From assembly GCA_003255065.1 (NCBI GenBank), contig QAOA01005000.1, forward strand, positions 609,754 through 673,753: a DNA stretch of 64,000 nt, in the 5' to 3' direction. Positions 48,583 to 60,560 of this stretch are shown here, in pieces. Both the position numbers and the translations under genes were made by a program. Source of the DNA: Cercis canadensis (lineage: Eukaryota; Streptophyta; Magnoliopsida; Fabales; Fabaceae). The stretch's first letter is position 1. Every line of letters starts with the position of its first letter. Under the pieces are notes generated by a model that searched no databases, had not been told where the DNA came from, and saw only the letters and a list, made by a program, of their open reading frames with translations.

Positions 48583-51500
48583 TCATTACATCACTTCACA
48601 TTTATTTGAGCCTTTTCTTTCCTTTTTAATAAAGAAAGACCAACCTCGGAGAAGTTTCACTTAAGTCAAGAGTTTTTTTTTTTTAATATTATTTACACAT
48701 TAATTAGATTTACATTGTCTCACGTAACAACTTTTTAACTTAATAAAATAAAATTAATTAATATAAGATTATATTAATTAATATAGAGTAAATATAATGT
48801 TTTCAAGTGAGCTCCGCTGATGTGTGACTAAGACCCTTTTACAAAAGACCGTAAGTTTGTGTTAATTAAATTTTTCCTTGGACTAAAACGTAGGAATTAT
48901 CATTTTCATACAAACAATCCATTTTGTATGATTTTCATTGCAGATCATTTTTATGAAAAATTTATATTTATGATAATTATTAATTAGCATATGTTAAAAT
49001 GTTATGATAATTTTATTTGAAGAGTAATGAAAAATAATTAAATACAAACAATTGTGTTCAATTTAACTAACCATGCGATGCTCTCAAGCTATATGCCTAT
49101 GCTATCCCGAGAGAAGGGTCATATATCTAGTATATTAATTATTTTATAAATATATTATTATTGCGTGTTTCATGGGTTTCTTTATTTCTGTCTTTCTCCG
49201 TTCGTTTTCCGTTTCCTTCCTTGCTTATGAAGTAAATAAAGGAAAGCCCATCCCACATGTTCCACGTTTTTTTTTTTTGGTAAAAGAACGGGGCAGAGCC
49301 GAGAAGGAAAACAACCGCATGTTTCACATTTCAAATATAACATTATAACTTGGTTGTTTGTTTTTTAATCACAACTTGGTTGCTTAATAGCGAAACTCGT
49401 TAAATATTTTCGTTTTCAATATATAAACTAGATCTGTAAATCTGTAATTGATGAATTGAAGGAAAATATCATCAATTTTCATGATACCAAAAAATAAAAA
49501 TAAAAAGTGAATGCTTGTAATTTTTTTGTCTCCACACCATTTAAAGAGGACAAACCAAAACCGAAGCANGTAATTTTTTTTGTCTCCACACCATTTAAAG
49601 AGGACAAACCAAAACCGAAGCATGACACGATTAGTGTATTGGTATGTATTTTTTTTGTTTGCTAGAGTGATTATTGGTTGTGTTACTCAGATGTTTGCCC
49701 AAGCCCAGGCCCAGGCCCAGGCCCAAGTCCTAACAAGGAGTTTTGAGCTTATTGGTCAGAGTAATGATAGGTGCCTCAATTCCTGGGTCTTGCCATGAGC
49801 TGCATAAATAGAGGTCCCTTCCTTTATGTTCAATTTGAGACATTAAGCAAAACAAATTTATTTATTTATTATTTGAAGTGATTTAGAAGAAATGAATAAA
49901 GTAATAGTATTTGAGACATAAATTTGTAGTGGGTAGATGAGAGTGGCCCAGATTCCTTTCTCTCTTTTTGGTTAACTTTGGACAGCCTTAGTCATGCCAC
50001 ATTTCCTCCATTTAATTATTACTAACCAAACCAGTATCAGCCCAAAAGGTCGAAAGTAGAAACCCTTTTGCTTTTGCAGAATCAACTTTTAGGATGAATA
50101 CCTACTTAACATCCAATTACAATTTTCATGCTTAATTATTACCTCCATTTAATTATTATATGCTAACTCAAAATAATATTTTCCAGATCAACCCTGATAT
50201 CATCGCCCACAAGCCATTCTCTCTGCCTCCAGATTGTTCGTTTCTTCTGCAATATGATGGTTACACATTCCGCATTGTTGCTTCAAAGCTTCACTTGTAT
50301 ATGATCTTTGTGAGGATGCTTGGTCCTGACTTGACCATGGAAAAACTAGAAAGCTAAAAGGATATCTGAGTATAGATTCTGGAGCGGTTGGAGTACAAAA
50401 GGTGCAAAAAGCAATACCTTCCAAGTGAATTGTATTGGAACAAGACTCTGCATTTTTCTGCAAAATAATGAGTGAATAAGAAGAACAACAAATGGAGCAG
50501 AAAAAGGAGGCAGAATGGGCCTAAAAGTTAAAAACATTGTCTTTTGAAGCACTTGAAAAGTTTAGTAGTAAGTAGTATTGGTTGGGTATTAATCAGAAAA
50601 TTTGGCTTCAATCCCAATTTAAGAAACGCATAGTTTTGTTTACCAATGCATCTTGTGGTTGCAATAATAACCTAAAGAGAGATTGAAAAAGATGGGCTTG
50701 GTGGGTGGCAATTGGATTTAGCCCCTGCACCCACTGTTACTTTGTGAGTGAATGTAAGTCTACCTTCCTACCTTCTTTATATGTAGTTATAGTTATACAC
50801 TCACACTCTCACCCATGATTTGTGTGGCCACTGCGCGTGCAAGACTGAAAAAGGCAATTTGTCCCTCCACTTCACCACCCAATATACAAGTCAGTGTTAT
50901 GGGTTGGGGTACAAATTCTCTTCAAATCACTCACTCTCACTAATTATTATGTTATTATCATTCGCTTTTTGTTTTGATTCACTAGTTGTATTCTGCATTT
51001 ATCTTGTCTTTGTTTATACTCTCATCATCCTAATCTTCCTTCAACGCACACGTGCCAAGGGAACTTTGGAATCTTCTAGACTAAATTTTATATATTCTTT
51101 ATGGGAGACAAAACTTCTGTGCTTCTGTTAAGCATTAAGTCCTATAAAAAAGGAAAACAAATTCTGCAAGTATCACTATAGGTTTGCTAAATTAGTGTGG
51201 TATCTTGATTAAACTATTCAATTCAAATTTTTTCCCATCAACATGTAATTGTGAACCATCCTTGGGAAATGGCTCATGTGTGCCTATGCAGCTGACTGAA
51301 CCAGTGATATTATTACTGATCTCACACAGTTAGAATTTTAGGGATGGTTACTGTTAATGAATTCCAGTTAAATATGTGATGAAAAAAGTATAGCAGATTG
51401 GTCATGCAATTCATTTCTTCTTAGACTTGGATACAATGGTCACAAGCTTGCTTTTTTGAGGGGAAGCCTTTGGTTTGCCATCATTTTAGTATGGGAATGT

Positions 51501-51949
51501 ATGATACGTACTTGAGTATCATGGATATAATAATTCAGAATATGCATAGGATACTCAAGAATGTGAGTTCCTAAGTTCAACACCAAATGACCAATCAATC
51601 CCTAGCTAGTTGAAAGTCTATGTGTAAAGGAGAACCTATGACTAGTTAGGCTTTAAATCTCAGGCAGCACTCTTGCTAAAAATATAGCCATGATAATAGT
51701 AATGGATTGACAGATGCTAGCAGTCAATTAATTGGATGCATAGCAGTCATATACTGAAAAACTAAAAGATATCAGCAAGTCCAAACTTCCATTACAAACT
51801 TGAATAATCATGAAACATAGACAACAATTGGGGAGGAGCATCTAAAACAAAACTCCTCGACAATCACACCTAAGGTTCAAGTTCATACTATCTTCCATAC
51901 TTCCCTTGTAACTATATACACACACATAACCTTTGCAGATTCTAATGGG
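48583..51949. other. Intergenic interval
   Basis: No gene is supported. The notable items are a duplicated 52-base segment around an N at 49569, a short GGCCCA repeat at 49700-49724, and generally AT-rich DNA. The last few hundred bases are probably the 3' flank of the polygalacturonase gene. Confidence 0.45.
49517..49622 (+). repeat. 52-bp segment duplicated on either side of a single N
   Basis: GTAATTTTTTTGTCTCCACA through AACCGAAGCA occurs at 49517-49568, then N at 49569, then again at 49570-49622 with one extra T. This is what two contig ends joined without merging their overlap would look like. Confidence 0.85.
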
Positions 51950-53820
51950 TCAGCAATGGTATATGTTATTGTCTAACATGGATTGAGGAGTGCCCTCAAG
52001 CAAGCAAGAGACTGGTGGAATGGTTAGTGTCTGCAAATCTCCATAAGCATTCCAACAGAAGGGATCTAGCACTATATCTCCTTTAGCAGGAAGAAGCTCA
52101 ATATCAGAAAGCGTTAAGTTGGTGCATGGGACAGAGTCACTGCAGGCAAAATGCATAGGTGGGCTCCTTACATCATAGGTTCCCTTTATGTTTGTGTAGA
52201 CTATATCTGATACCAAAACTGCTGAGGTTTTGTTGCTGCAGTCCCTAGTGAGGCAGTAGAATTGGTCAATTATGATGGGATTCCTTACACCATCCATGTG
52301 AATATTACTAAATGTCACTCCTGATACTGCTCCTGATCCACCTTGCCATGTCTTAATCCTAACACCATTATCTGACATTTTTATCACCGAGTCTCTCACT
52401 GTGATGTTTGAAACACAGGCTCGGGAATTGTGATTGCCCAGGCTACCAATGCTGGAAAATTACAAGACAACAACATTAGTTTGCAAAACTATAAGCTCAT
52501 AAACACAAAGGAACTTTGCAAAAGAAGTCTCTCTTCTGAAATCAGAAAAGTTACCTAATCCCATGACCAGGTCCACATGTGATGTTCTTTATATCTACAC
52601 CATAGCAACCAGATCCAATGGATACACAGTCATCCCCTGCAATAAAATTCAGCAGATAAATTGTTAAGTCTTCTAATGCAATAGATGAAGAGAATTAAAA
52701 GAATATTTAGTTCACGACTAACCATTAGTAATTACAGAATTGTATATTTTGACATCATTTGTATTTTCTATGTGAATTCCATCAGTATTTGGACTTAGTG
52801 CTGGTGCTGTTATGTAGATTGATTCTATATGGACGCTTTTGCAAGCGTCAAATCTGAAATGGAACTGGGGGCTATTCTTGATTCTAAGTCCTTGCACAGT
52901 CAAGTTGGAACTGATGAAAAACCTTATAGCCTGCACCATATACATCAAGAATCATGTTTACTCACAAAGCAGTTAAACAAATAGATTATGTAAAAGAAGG
53001 GTGTTGGCTACATACAACTGGGCTATCACATGGTCCAGGCAATGTTGTACCATGAGGTCCCTGCGCCATTCATTGTAGGAATATCATTTCAGCAGCTGTT
53101 TGAATAAGCACCAATATTTTCATACTTTTATATGTAAAATTGGAATCAGCAATACCTTATGAGGTTTACAGGGAAGGTCCCACCATTTTTCTCCTCTTCC
53201 ATCTATTAAACCTCCTCCTTCAAGTGACATCCCATTGATTCTGTAAAAGACAAGCCACTGGTGCCTACTGTTGTTCTTAGGCCAAGATTCTGGTCCATCA
53301 GGTGGCATAAGAGTGCCATCAACCTTCACAATGTGAGACAGCAAGGTCCATTAGTCAGCTTTAGTACCCTTAAACTGAAGCATATAAGAATTAAGTACAT
53401 TACCTTTAATACTAAAGCACCTTGACAAGGACCTGTGAAGATGGTAGATTGAATTACGAAGGAGAAACCACGAGGAACATGGATAACATTAACCAGTGAT
53501 TCACTTTGGCAGGCAGTGTCCCAAGCCATCTTGAATGCCTCTGTATCATCTGCTAAACCATCACCAATGGCCCCAAATGTTCTTACATCAAAAACACCAT
53601 TGGCATTATAGTAGCTGTGGTTATCAGGAGGGGGGCTAGAAGCATCTGCAGGAGGGTTAGCAGGCTCGGGTGGAAAAGCAGGAGGCACTGAAATTCCAGA
53701 TGATATATGAGAATGTGTGTGTTTGTGTTTTGTATTGTAATGATGTCTGGCTTGGGTGCAAAGAAATAAACTAAGGAAAAGTATAGAGAATGCTAGTGGT
53801 GAAATATGAGAATATTTCAT
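51950..53820 (-). CDS. Polygalacturonase (GH28), PGX3/At1g48100-like
   Basis: This is a secreted pectin-degrading glycosidase of family 28 that would cleave homogalacturonan in the cell wall. Six exons join in frame to 473 residues: 53820-53404, 53323-53156, 53060-53016, 52930-52723, 52636-52555 and 52451-51950. A signal peptide (about 1-24) precedes a His- and Pro-rich linker ([25 protein letters not shown]), then the fold start [20 protein letters not shown]. The four GH28 motifs are present: NTDG at 258-261, GDDC at 280-283, GHG at 303-305 and RIK at 338-340, so catalytic aspartates Asp260, Asp281 and Asp282 are intact. The Pro/His-rich N-terminal extension is characteristic of the At1g48100 group, implicated in cell expansion and guard-cell walls. 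All introns are GT-AG. Confidence 0.95.
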
Positions 53821-56325
53821 TTCGAGCAGTTTTCTGGTTGAAGAGATAAATAGAAAGGGGAGAATTCTATTACTGGGTGGGCTAGAAATTAGAAAAACCT
53901 GAGACCAATTGGGTTTGTCACCATCAACAAGTAGATGAAAAGGGTCTCCAGTTGAGGACTAATGTTAGCACCCTCAGTTGGGGGAAGTAGAAAGAAAGCA
54001 GTGGTGAACAGGCCACTATTATGTATATGAGAGCACTAGAACACAAGTTGTTGAACAAGTTTTAAGTGAGTTTGGGTGTTGAAGTGCATGCAGAATCAGA
54101 AAGGCTGAGTTACTATATATAATAACAAGGCATGGTGGAAGGTCTGGTAAAGTTTAATCTGCACGTTACCATTTTTTTAATGGGTTAAGGAGTGGGAGCC
54201 GACAAATACCATTTAGGCATTGGCCTTTATTTAGTGAATGTGGAGTCTGCATATGACATATGAGTGTGAATTCTGAAAAGAGCAAAACGGAATAACGAGA
54301 AATCTGGTTAGTGGACTGTCGAATGTCGATAAGCCTCCCATGTTCTTCCCATAACTGTCATTTTCTTTTGGTTCCAGAATTTGTTATTCCAATCCACATA
54401 CAAATATTAATTAACATTGAAACAAAAAAGTTTAATTATGAAGAATATAATGGACATTCAAACATTAATTTCTAGCAAGATTTGAGAATTGATATACAAG
54501 CTGGCACAGCCTCATTAATTACATAACAAAAACAAGTAAATTAAGTACAGTTCAATACAAGTGTGCTAATCGTGTACAAATTAATCATTTGTATCTGGTC
54601 TCCTCTCCCATTATCATGGTAAATCAGTCCCAAATGATTCTACTTATAATACCTTCACGTGGTGATTGAGCTGTGTTCTATACCATATCTACTATCTAAT
54701 AAGCTCAATGAAAATTATGATATCTTAGAATTAGGTTGTAAATGATATAAAGGAGTCACTCGATACTCATGATCCATCGGTTAAAGAAACAGGAACGCAC
54801 TCCTCAATGTTGATAGTTTTGCCTTTAATTTCTTAATTAAAATATTTGGCATGTAGTTTTTTATGTGTAACCGTCCATCCACTGGGGAGTTGGGAATTAA
54901 TCTTTTTGTTTCAGCTGAGAGTGAGAGGCAGCTCTTCAATATCAAAATATTACACAAGCTTTCTTTCGCCGCCCAAATTCATGCCACTATAACTGGTCAG
55001 GGTTTCTCAATTGCTTATAGCCATTGATGGCGGTTCAATGTTTTTGTCTCAGGCACTTTCACTTGGCTTTAGAACCCTGTTAATGCTTCAAATCTCAAAT
55101 ATAGCCTCTGCCTTTTGCCTCTATTTTCAATTTTCAATTCAAGGAGTAGCTGCTAGTAATTGTTCAAATTTCTATTGTGGGGTCACATGAGATTCCACAT
55201 AATGGATTAAAATGTGAGTATCAAACCATAAGCTATGACTAAAAATCAAAATTTTTCATTACACATCAAATAAATATTACGTTGTGTACCAGTCACAAAT
55301 TCGAAGATAAGAAAGTCATGTGGAGGATCCGGATCCGGATGAAGGGTTTGACCTTTTCTGCTATAATGTTAGCAACAAAATATATTATATATGTAAATCG
55401 CATTAATATTAAGGAAAATTTACTAATTTATTAGCATAACGTGGATGTATACACTAAATTACTTTGCCAAGAAATAATTAATTAATTTTTTCTGAAAGTG
55501 AACATTTTCTGTATACATTATTATTCCGCCAGTAAAAGACGTGGTTTCATTAAAATACTGCTGAAGTTTTTGAATCTCGTCACAGATGTTTCTTCACTTC
55601 AGGAGTGCTGTCGGTTTACACTTCCTGACACACAGAACTTCGAACCCAAGAAACATAAAATTTCTACGAATTTTTATTAATCACAAATAGGTTATGTAGT
55701 GATAATAGCAGTAGTAGAGAATATAGAGATTAAGTATTATTATCATTATTAGGATGAAAAGTATATAGCCACAGGCTGGGCGCCGCCTTTCCCAGGGAAC
55801 CGAGCCCACACGAGCCACTAATGAAATGAACTCACGCTGACTCAGTAGTTTACTAGCCCAAAATCCTTGGGTGCCTCCCAACTAGCACCACCATTGGAGG
55901 CTCGTTTCTGGATTACGAAGGCAGTCTTTTGAAGAATATTCACCAAAATGAAAGAGGAATGTGGGAATAACAGTTCCTTGGAAACAAGAGTAAAACTCCC
56001 CATCATTAAGGTTAAACTACCCAACTAGTTTTAAAACATTCCCTCCCAGATTACGATATGATAGCGGTCAAGTATATCACATGAATTTATAATTTTCTAG
56101 TTAATACAATCTGTTAAACTTTGAGGGTTAGTAAACCCATCAAATCCTAAAAAGAAATCAAGCTTAAGCTTCTCGAACAGCTTTCTACAGGCAGGAGAAA
56201 AAATAATACTATGAGGGAAGAACAAATTAACAGAATAAAGAAAACAAATTTTAACCACCTGATACAGACTAGATACACTTGTACAGGCAGGTACTGGATA
56301 TTAAGTAAGGAAGAGCAACAGCTTA
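53821..56325. other. Intergenic, polygalacturonase promoter and kinase 3' flank
   Basis: Upstream of the polygalacturonase ATG (53821-54200) is its likely leader and promoter. From 54200 to about 56000 no coding region is supported; short ORFs here show no family features. The stretch 56030-56325 is the probable 3'UTR of the kinase. Confidence 0.45.
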
Positions 56326-58309
56326 TCATGACCCAAACAAGGCACACTGCTTTCTTGCATGAGGTGGAATCAGCTTCACCAGCATCTCAGCAGGTACACC
56401 CTTTAGCTCTGCGTCAAATCAGCAATAAGATCAGCATTATTCAAGCGCTTAAGATACAATAAGATAACATACATCCTGAAATTAGTTCATTACCATTGGC
56501 CTTGAAATTAAATAGTGGAGGAAGGAAACGCCCATTTGGCAAGCGGGTGTTTGGATCACGTAGCTCATCAAAAAATGGATGAATCAAAGCCTCTAACTAC
56601 ATTGCACAAAACATGGATAATCTTGTTTAAGATAATATTCAATCGGAAATAATAACAAAAATATTACTAGTGACAAGACAGTTGGAAACAGAGGAGGATT
56701 TTGGTAGCCCAAACTACATTGGAACCGGATAAAGTAAAAGTACTCACAGCTGTACTCCGAAGATTTGGTGAGTATTGCAGTAGTCTAGACACAAGATCCA
56801 CAGCCTCAGGTGGCATACGCTTGTGAAAGATCTGATGATGAAGGATATAGAAGATTAATATTACAATGCAATACTTTGTTGATGGAGAGACCAAAATAAA
56901 ATCACAGTACCTTGTGCCATGGATGAGCCTTAATTTGTGGAAATTTAAACTCTGTGTAATTAGGATTCATGCACTTAATTTCTTCCCTTGTTGGGGTACC
57001 TAAAACCTGCAAGCAAATCCCATAGGTCTTCAGTAGGGATGAAGGGAAGAAAAGCACTCAACAAGAGGAAAAGAATGAAAATATATATGACTTTAATGTG
57101 GATATCTCCAACCTTGTTACAAGGAAATAATCACTATTCATTCACTAGGTGATTTTTAAAAGTAAGGATTATCATGAAAGAGACATAGATAGCGGTTATC
57201 GAAATGCCTGGACTTCATGTCTCATGCAATTTTTTTCATATCTATTATGGTTTAGAACTTATCTTACCTTGATAATTTCAACAAGTTGGTCTACTCCACT
57301 CTCGCCAGGAAAGAGAGGCTGGCATCAAGAGAATTTAATTCTTAGTCTCAGTCCAGTAATGAATACTCAATATAGACCAGAATCAATCATAGAAGCTAGA
57401 TACCTGGCCAAGCAACAGCTCACCAAGTACACAACCAGCAGACCAGATGTCAATGGCTGTAGTGTACTCAGTTGCACCAAATATAAGCTCAGGAGCTCTG
57501 TAGTACCTAGAGCAGATGTAAGATATGTTTGGTTCCCCTTTTACCTGCCAAATCCATGCAAAATCCAGTCATGATAAAATATCAGATAGCAAATGGAAAC
57601 AGACAACAGGAATTCCAGGTTATAAATATACAAACCAAGACTTTTGCGCTTCCAAAATCACATATCTTCAGCTGGTGAGTATGAGGATTGACCTGTCATA
57701 GAAAACAAAAGAAAAGAGACATGCATAAACTACTCCGTAAGAGAATGAGAGAGAACCGGCAGAAGGAACTAGAACTGCCACATACAATTGAGTTGATGCA
57801 AGCATCATTGCATAAATGCTATTGCAGAACTCTTCTGTATATTTTGGAGATTCATATGGTTTCAAAACACAAAAGTTTAATATGTTTAAAGATTACATGT
57901 GAATCCACTTCAAATGTTTTAAGTAACAAGAATCAACTTCAAGATCCAAATATACCTTCTAAGGTCTGTTTCAACCTTTTGACGACATAAAGAATCAAAG
58001 CCATTTTTTTTTAAGAAAAAAAAGTTAACTTGACGTCCTCAACATTAATATGACAATCATGCATCCTTAAAATCCTGAACATTCCATATTGACACATTAC
58101 ATCGCACATAACCATCAATATCAATGCAAAAAAAGACAACAAAATATTAAACCACTACATATTTAAGTTTCCCTATGAACATACCAGTAAATTTTGAGGT
58201 TTTATGTCCCTGTGACACACTCCGATGGTATTGTGAATGTAAGCAAGTGCTCTGCATATCTATAAATCAAAAGATGAAAGGAATGATGAGAACCAACAAA
58301 GTGATACAT

Positions 58310-58350
<41 letters not shown>

Positions 58351-59329
58351 GATTATCAAATATACTTGTTAAAGCATACAATAAATGGAAAAGATAAATA
58401 TGAATACAATCACATATACTAGATAGAAACATACCTGGTAAAAGTAAAGTTTCACATATATCAATGGCATTCTTTGATTCATTTTGTTGTAGTGTCTGAT
58501 AACCCGATGGACAGTCTCAGGAACATACTCAAGTACCAAGTTAAGATAGAGTTCCTCTTTTTCAGTTGTTGAAAAGAAACAGTGCTTCAAAGCTACAACG
58601 TTAGGGTGGTCAAGAAGACGCATCGTTTGCAGTTCCCGGTTTTTGTACCTCTTGTCTTGAAGAACCTTTTTTATAGCTACAGTTTCACCTGTCTCCAAGC
58701 ACTTTGCCTGCATCATAAAGGCAAAGAAGCATATATACATCAGTATACTGTGAAGATCCACCAGTACCCAATCCATAGCAGGAAACTAAAGAATAAAGGA
58801 CTAACCTGGAAAACTACACCAAAAGATCCATGTCCAACAACACGCTCAGCCATGTAGCTTATTGTCTGTAGTCATGAAGAAGTAAAAACATAACCACTAT
58901 ACATAAGCAGCCAAGTACCTTCTTTTGCATTAAATATAAGTAGAAAGAAGAAACTGCATGTGTCCAAGAGGAACAAATAAGATATCAGAAACATACCTGC
59001 TTTGGCTGGCCATTTTTACCGCCAATGGTAGTGACAATTATATGTCCTGCTTCAGTTCCATTTCCATCTACCACAGCTGCATCCATTTCCTACATTTTAT
59101 ACAAGTTTTGAGATAAATATTAAATAGACTGAATATTTACCAGGGACTTGCTCACGAGGGGGATGTAAAGAGAAATGAAGATGGAGGAATATAAAATAAG
59201 AGGTTCTGTCTTTACCTTGTCATCCCTAATTTTCATATCATTCATTTCATCAGGCAATCTATCAACAGCAACTGTATTTGCATTTACATCTCTTAATCCA
59301 GAAGCAGGTGCTACGCCTGCTGATGCCAT
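56326..59329 (-). CDS. GSK3/shaggy-like protein kinase, clade I (AtSK11/12/13-like)
   Basis: A plant GSK3 Ser/Thr kinase, active in brassinosteroid and stress signalling. Twelve coding exons join in frame to 409 residues: 59329-59216, 59089-58997, 58865-58806, 58707-58435, 58259-58185, 57692-57636, 57544-57404, 57318-57268, 57006-56911, 56831-56748, 56596-56494 and 56408-56326. Signatures: glycine loop GHGSFGVVF (80-88), VAIKK with catalytic Lys102, HRDIKPQN with Asp198, DFGSAK (217-222), activation Tyr233 in [12 protein letters not shown], and the TREE motif (294-297) that in BIN2 controls stability. The N-terminus [16 protein letters not shown] and [17 protein letters not shown], and length (405-412 in Arabidopsis), place it in clade I. 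A 5'UTR exon likely ends at 60270 (CG/GTGAGTTT), with a leader intron down to just before the ATG. All coding introns are GT-AG. Confidence 0.95.
58311..58344. repeat. CA microsatellite in a kinase intron
   Basis: (CA)16 or so followed by TATATA within intron 4 of the GSK3-like gene. It is likely polymorphic between accessions. Confidence 0.9.
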
Positions 59330-59332
59330 TAC

Positions 59333-60560
59333 CTCAAAAAAGGAGATCAGGCAGATTCTCTTGCGGATTCAACTCCTCAAACAATAGGTCATACAGACCC
59401 TCTAACAGAATTAATGGACTCTAAAGAGCAAGCTAAAGATTCAACAGTATATTTAACTTCTCAAGTCTACAAAAAGAATCAACGATTCACCTGTAATACA
59501 GATAAAACTTGTCAGCAAAATCTAAGGAAAACCAAATCAATAACCAATTTCTTAAATCATGAATGGAACGAAGCTAGATTCATATGCACACAGACATATT
59601 TGAAAACACAAATGAACGACCATTCTGGCTAAGCATTAGAGGTCTCTGACTCTGATACAAAACGATTGAAGAAAAGTCACTTCAAAGCATAAAGAATAAC
59701 TCTCCATCTAGGAGGGGTTCATCCTTAACGCCAAAAAAAGAAAAAAGTAATAATAATAATAATCCCTAGGAAAAGAAGAGAACATTGATGAGAATGATAA
59801 AAGAAGCACACCAGTCTCTAGCATGATAATTTGCCGAAACAGCATCTCGTGTGGCAAGAAAGTAGAGTTGTAGTTTCAATGCACAGACAGCAATAACTAA
59901 AAAGACCACCTCCCCCACCCAATCAAAGGAAGGAAAGAGGGGAAAAAAAAAAAAAAAAACCCCTCCCAGTTAAGTATAAGTCTATACTCAAGACATAAAA
60001 TTTCTGACCTTCTCCCGCACTTTTCGGCCAACCAAACTGAATTGTTCTACATCAATAACCTAATTCACGACCACATCAAAATGAGAATCCCAAAAGGAAT
60101 TTGATACGCAGATCAACCTAAAGGAGAGCATCTTAGTGATATTTAGCTGATTCCCAATATAAATGGTACAATTATTGACGCCGACACGATATAAACCAAA
60201 GAAGGGAAATGAAAACACAAGAATAAAAAGCAACGAAGCCCCGTGATCTTTCGGGGAAGGGAAACTCACCGATCCAGTAAACAATTGAAGGTGCGCACAA
60301 ATGGCTCTTCCAAATTGATTACAGTGAGCCGATGAAAAAGGGATCTAAGGTGTGGAAGTGCTTCAGTTGGTGTATTCCTTGAAAAAAGAAGGGGAAGAGA
60401 GGAGATGAAGAAGGGACAATTGCAAATAATTGACAATGTTGGTGTCTGTTGCTTTCTTCGCTTTGTTTGGTGGCGGTGTCGTATGGCAGTCAACACAAGC
60501 GCCCAAACATCTATGTGTTTCTTTATGCTCCTCAATCAATTCTCTCTCTTCCCTCTTTTC
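59333..60560 (-). other. Predicted 5'UTR exon and leader intron of the kinase
   Basis: A strong donor CG/GTGAGTTT at 60270/60269 and a T-rich acceptor region ending TTTTTTGAG just before the ATG suggest a leader intron of about 0.9 kb. The T/C-rich tract 60366-60560 (minus strand GA-rich) would be the leader. The transcription start was not determined. Confidence 0.5.

Noticed and set aside
53821-56325. Several ORFs of 60-80 codons
   Set aside because: Length and composition are what AT-rich DNA gives by chance; no motif or splice partners.
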